Shown: in pieces, positions 31,537-32,059 of the stretch
Position numbering within the stretch: position 1 is the stretch's first letter
How the letters are laid out: each line of letters opens with the position of its first letter
Assembly: GCA_030699825.1 (NCBI GenBank)
Contig: JAUYKV010000029.1
Span: forward strand, 1 to 32,059
Source of the DNA: Pseudomonas sp.
GTDB taxonomy: Bacteria > Pseudomonadota > Gammaproteobacteria > Pseudomonadales > Pseudomonadaceae
DNA length: 32,059 nucleotides
Direction: 5' to 3'
Notes under the pieces: generated by a model
Told to the model about the DNA's origin: nothing
Database searches by the model: none
The model's input: only the letters and a program-made list of their open reading frames with translations
Translations under genes and position numbers: made by a program

Positions 31537-32059
31537 ATGAGTCAGAGTTCCGTGTCGGCCAATAGCAAGAGTCTGAGCCCGATTTTGAGCGAGTCGGCCC
31601 AGGTCGATCAGCAGGCGATCCAGCCGTTTCCGCGTTCGCAGAAGATCTATGTGCAAGGCTCGCGTGCAGACATCCGCGTACCGATGCGCGAGATCAGTCT
31701 CGACGTTACTTCCACAGAGCTCGGCGGCGAGATCAACGCCCCGGTGCTGGTCTACGACACTTCCGGCCCCTATACCGATCCAGCCGTGACTATCGACGTG
31801 CGCCAGGGTCTGGGTGACGTGCGTTCGGCCTGGATCGACGACCGTGGCGACACCGAGCTGCTCGATGGCCTGTCCTCGCATTTCGGCCAGGAACGCCTGG
31901 TCAATCCCGAACTGACCAAGATGCGCTTCTCCCACGTGCGCAACCCGCGCCGGGCCAAGGCCGGCAAGAATGTCAGCCAGATGCACTACGCGCGCCAGGG
32001 CATCATCACCCCGGAGATGGAATACGTCGCCATCCGCGAGAACCTCAAGCTGGAGGAGG
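31537..32059 (+). CDS. thiC: Phosphomethylpyrimidine synthase, N-terminal part
   Basis: Radical-SAM enzyme converting aminoimidazole ribotide to the HMP-P moiety of thiamine. Only the first 174 codons are in the window; the frame runs off the right edge. The visible part contains the family's N-terminal domain: [20 protein letters not shown] (about 30-49), [29 protein letters not shown] and the [20 protein letters not shown] segment (about 149-168). The CX2CX4C cluster site is beyond the edge. The ATG at 31537 has AGGAG six bases upstream. The leader lacks recognisable THI-box elements. Confidence 0.95.
   Translation, partial: MSQSSVSANSKSLSPILSESAQVDQQAIQPFPRSQKIYVQGSRADIRVPMREISLDVTSTELGGEINAPVLVYDTSGPYTDPAVTIDVRQGLGDVRSAWIDDRGDTELLDGLSSHFGQERLVNPELTKMRFSHVRNPRRAKAGKNVSQMHYARQGIITPEMEYVAIRENLKLEE

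Noticed and set aside
1..32059. CRISPR arrays, toxin-antitoxin pairs, restriction systems or phage-defence islands
   Set aside because: No regularly spaced direct repeats and no cas, restriction, retron or toxin-antitoxin signatures were seen. The RecB-like and VRR-NUC nucleases belong to a LexA-controlled repair operon rather than a defence island.

Overview
The window looks like a chromosomal segment of a Pseudomonas-type gammaproteobacterium (Pseudomonas sensu lato). The DNA is GC-rich. The run bepA, tusA-like, perM-like, bcp, gcvR, dapA, bamC, purC and tRNA-Ser follows the order I recall around PA1005-PA1013 of P. aeruginosa. Several intergenic regions carry the dispersed palindromic repeats common in this group. 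Most genes are ordinary core metabolism or DNA-repair genes. The accessory signal lies mainly in the first 13 kb and in intergenic scars.

Region 1-7.5 kb. The left edge holds the first 15 codons of an IS1595-type transposase on the minus strand, with a LexA-like box just upstream. Next come a frameshifted alpha/beta-hydrolase relic, a long hairpin and polB (DNA polymerase II, minus strand). A nested palindromic element separates polB from ugd (UDP-glucose 6-dehydrogenase, minus). Beyond ugd lie the C-terminal stump of a HAD-IIA phosphatase, a membrane-bound GGDEF diguanylate cyclase (plus), a 19-codon relic of the 3' end of gdhA, and a Crp/Fnr-family regulator (plus). Four gene fragments in 7 kb mark this as a turnover zone.

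Region 7.7-12.5 kb. A two-gene minus-strand operon encodes a FAN1-type VRR-NUC nuclease and, coupled by an ATGA overlap, an XPD/DinG-family Fe-S helicase with an N-terminal RecB-like nuclease domain. A perfect CTGT-N8-ACAG LexA box lies 14 bases upstream of the first start codon, so the pair is probably an SOS-induced structure-specific repair unit, possibly for interstrand crosslinks. A small lipoprotein gene follows on the plus strand.

Region 12.5-23.6 kb. A 650-base gene-free, AT-richer stretch precedes a tandem universal-stress protein with a strong terminator. Then come ltaE (threonine aldolase), a 226-bp nested inverted-repeat element, bepA (minus), a TusA-family protein, a PerM/AI-2E family transporter, a bidirectional terminator, the gcvR-bcp operon (minus), the divergent dapA-bamC operon, purC, and tRNA-Ser(CGA). 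PurC is the long (about 290-residue) type rather than the about 236-residue form I expect in Pseudomonas.

Region 23.6-32 kb. A palindrome-rich scar follows the tRNA. Next are a complete TRAP transporter operon dctP-dctQ-dctM (minus), cobT and cobS homologues (minus; AAA+ and VWA subunits of aerobic cobaltochelatase, with no cobN in view), a small ribbon-helix-helix-like protein (plus), a DUF3461 protein (minus, convergent), and the 5' part of thiC (plus), which runs off the right edge. I could not find the TPP riboswitch expected upstream of thiC.
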